From Lottia gigantea (taxonomy: Eukaryota > Mollusca > Gastropoda > Lottiidae), in NCBI RefSeq assembly GCF_000327385.1, contig NW_008711113.1, positions 712,826 through 776,825 of the forward strand: 64,000 bases of DNA. The letters are read 5' to 3'. The translations under genes were made by a program, and so were the position numbers. Shown here piece by piece: positions 62,748 through 64,000 of this stretch. The notes beneath the pieces were generated by a model that saw only the letters and a list, made by a program, of their open reading frames with translations, had not been told where the DNA came from and made no database searches. The number at the start of each line of letters is the position of its first letter. The stretch's first letter is position 1.

Positions 62748-64000
62748 ATATTATTCATTATCGCTCTAAAGAGTTCAAAAGAAGTGTATGACTGAAGGTT
62801 GACTATTTCATACTGGTGATTGTTACTTTACTGCTCAATATTTTTATTCAAAATCAAAACTGCCAGTGGGCGTATATTACATTGCCTGGCAAGCTATCTT
62901 TATTGAATTTAGTGATCTGACTGTAAATTATATAATTTTAAATTTAATTCTATTATGCAATCACACAACTGCATTACTTAAAATATGGATTTATTTTAGT
63001 ACAGTTTACGAGAATTAGGTCCTAAAATAGTTCAGTTTCTAGCTCCAAGATCAGTTTCAAATTCCGTATTTGATCCACTACGGTTCTTATCTATAACAAG
63101 AACCACATGTTATAAACAGAAAGTATTAGCAGAATAATGAATAGTGACATGTTTACACTTCTAATGATTACAATATCAGTCTATTTCATCATGATTTATT
63201 ATATGTTACTAAGTTTGTTTATATTCAATATTGCATTAGGAAGAGACTTGGGAAAGGCGGAGAGTTCCTGTTGGGTTTACGGTTCTCGAAAAGAATAACT
63301 AACTGCCCTTGAACCTCAACGATCAAACGCGCACCTCAAGAGCGTCATGTTTGACGTGTGGATGAGGAATGCGTCACACGTCACTATATTATTTTTTTGG
63401 ACACAAGTATCGTAAAAAAGGAAATTAATTAAGTTTTGCGTCCTACTTTTCACAATTACCGTACCGTGTGTCTCTCCTACGGTTCTATGACAAATATCAA
63501 TATTTGTTACAGCGTCTGTAGAACTGGTCGTGAAACCTCATATTCCAGAGAGAGTTCCAGGCAAAGACTGGTGATAAAATGTATATGATTTTCGTAATTG
63601 CTTTTTCTCAGATGATTCTCGAGAGGGCAGTGTTTGTCGTGTCCAACACATCATCACCTCTCAAAGACAATAACCCTCATTGGAATAAATATTGTGGTGT
63701 TTAGATTGCTACTTGATCGTATAGCGCAGTGGACGCTTATTCTTCCGTACCATATACTGCTCACGAACTGGGCTGCGTTTTTTTTGCATTGAATTTTATT
63801 TTTCTTGATAATCCCTCGTGAAATCAGTGCCATGGAAGCAGATTAGCTATATGCAGCCTTTCAGCTCAGATTAGACTAAACTGACTGCACAGACGACTGG
63901 ATGGGGAAAAGTGAGAAGACCAGATTGTCGCGTCTGTCGTTGTACGTAATCCATATTTCCAGCCTGAGAAAGCGGAATTGTTTGAATTTAAAAAATGTAA
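62748..64000. other. Unassigned sequence to the right edge
   Basis: No supportable gene. At 63726-63736 TAGCGCAGTGG matches a tRNA A-box and a T-run follows at 63779-63786, but the sequence between does not fold as a tRNA. Confidence 0.45.
63421..63452 (-). mobile_element. SINE-like 3' tail (shared family)
   Basis: On the minus strand, GTGAAAAGTAGGACGCAAAA is followed by CTTAATTAATTTC. It matches the shared tail, with the ATTTC repeats decayed. Confidence 0.55.

Noticed and set aside
63709-63790. tRNA or tRNA-derived gene: perfect A-box TAGCGCAGTGG, a weak B-box-like CACGAACTGGG and a T-run terminator
   Set aside because: The acceptor, D and anticodon stems do not pair and the B-box departs from GGTTCGANTCC. 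At most it is a decayed tRNA-like remnant.
1-64000. CRISPR array, bacterial operon, integrated virus or Polinton
   Set aside because: The repeats are tandem without regular unique spacers. No prokaryotic gene organisation was seen, and no capsid, polymerase, integrase or reverse-transcriptase motif was recognised in any frame examined.

Overview
This looks like a gene-poor, AT-rich stretch of an invertebrate animal genome, most likely a mollusc. The evidence is indirect. The sequence is about two-thirds A+T by eye and intron-like, with GT-AG splice signals and no operons. The octamer TACATGTA, common in mollusc genomes, recurs. A 161-bp tandem repeat near the right end resembles one I remember from bivalve and gastropod genomes, and a short SINE-like 3' tail with ATTTC repeats is scattered through the window. 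One well-supported coding exon encodes the start of a TNF-ligand-like type II membrane protein of a kind I associate with molluscs. No bacterial gene, rRNA, convincing tRNA, CRISPR array, retrovirus, LTR element or Polinton was seen.

Layout. Bases 1-266 are the end of a perfect 38-bp satellite that runs off the left edge. Bases 267-10 kb are mostly unassignable, with several small local duplications and one unrecognised minus-strand open stretch (5980-6342). Between 10.3 and 14.5 kb there are weak candidates for spliced genes: a plus-strand model at 10796-11643 and a minus-strand model at 13768-14481. Both rest only on open frames with phase-compatible splice signals. From 18 to 33 kb there are minisatellites (29-bp unit at 20.6 kb; about 85-bp unit at 21.2 kb), duplications, SINE tails and a nested duplication at 31.8-32.5 kb.

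The best gene is on the minus strand at 34847-35299: 151 codons, a clear start, one membrane helix, a Cys module and a consensus donor site. A TATA-like box lies about 220 bp upstream of its ATG and a G-quadruplex-forming tract about 670 bp upstream. Its later exons were not identified. From 36 to 64 kb there are more duplications, a compact exon-like open frame at 47980-48079, a 35-bp-arm inverted repeat at 56.35 kb, several minisatellites, and the 161-bp array (61806-62672) followed by an inverted partial unit.

Limits. Open frames of 60-120 codons are expected by chance in 64 kb of such AT-rich DNA, so every coding call except the TNF-like exon is tentative. No pathway or cooperating set of genes can be read from this window.
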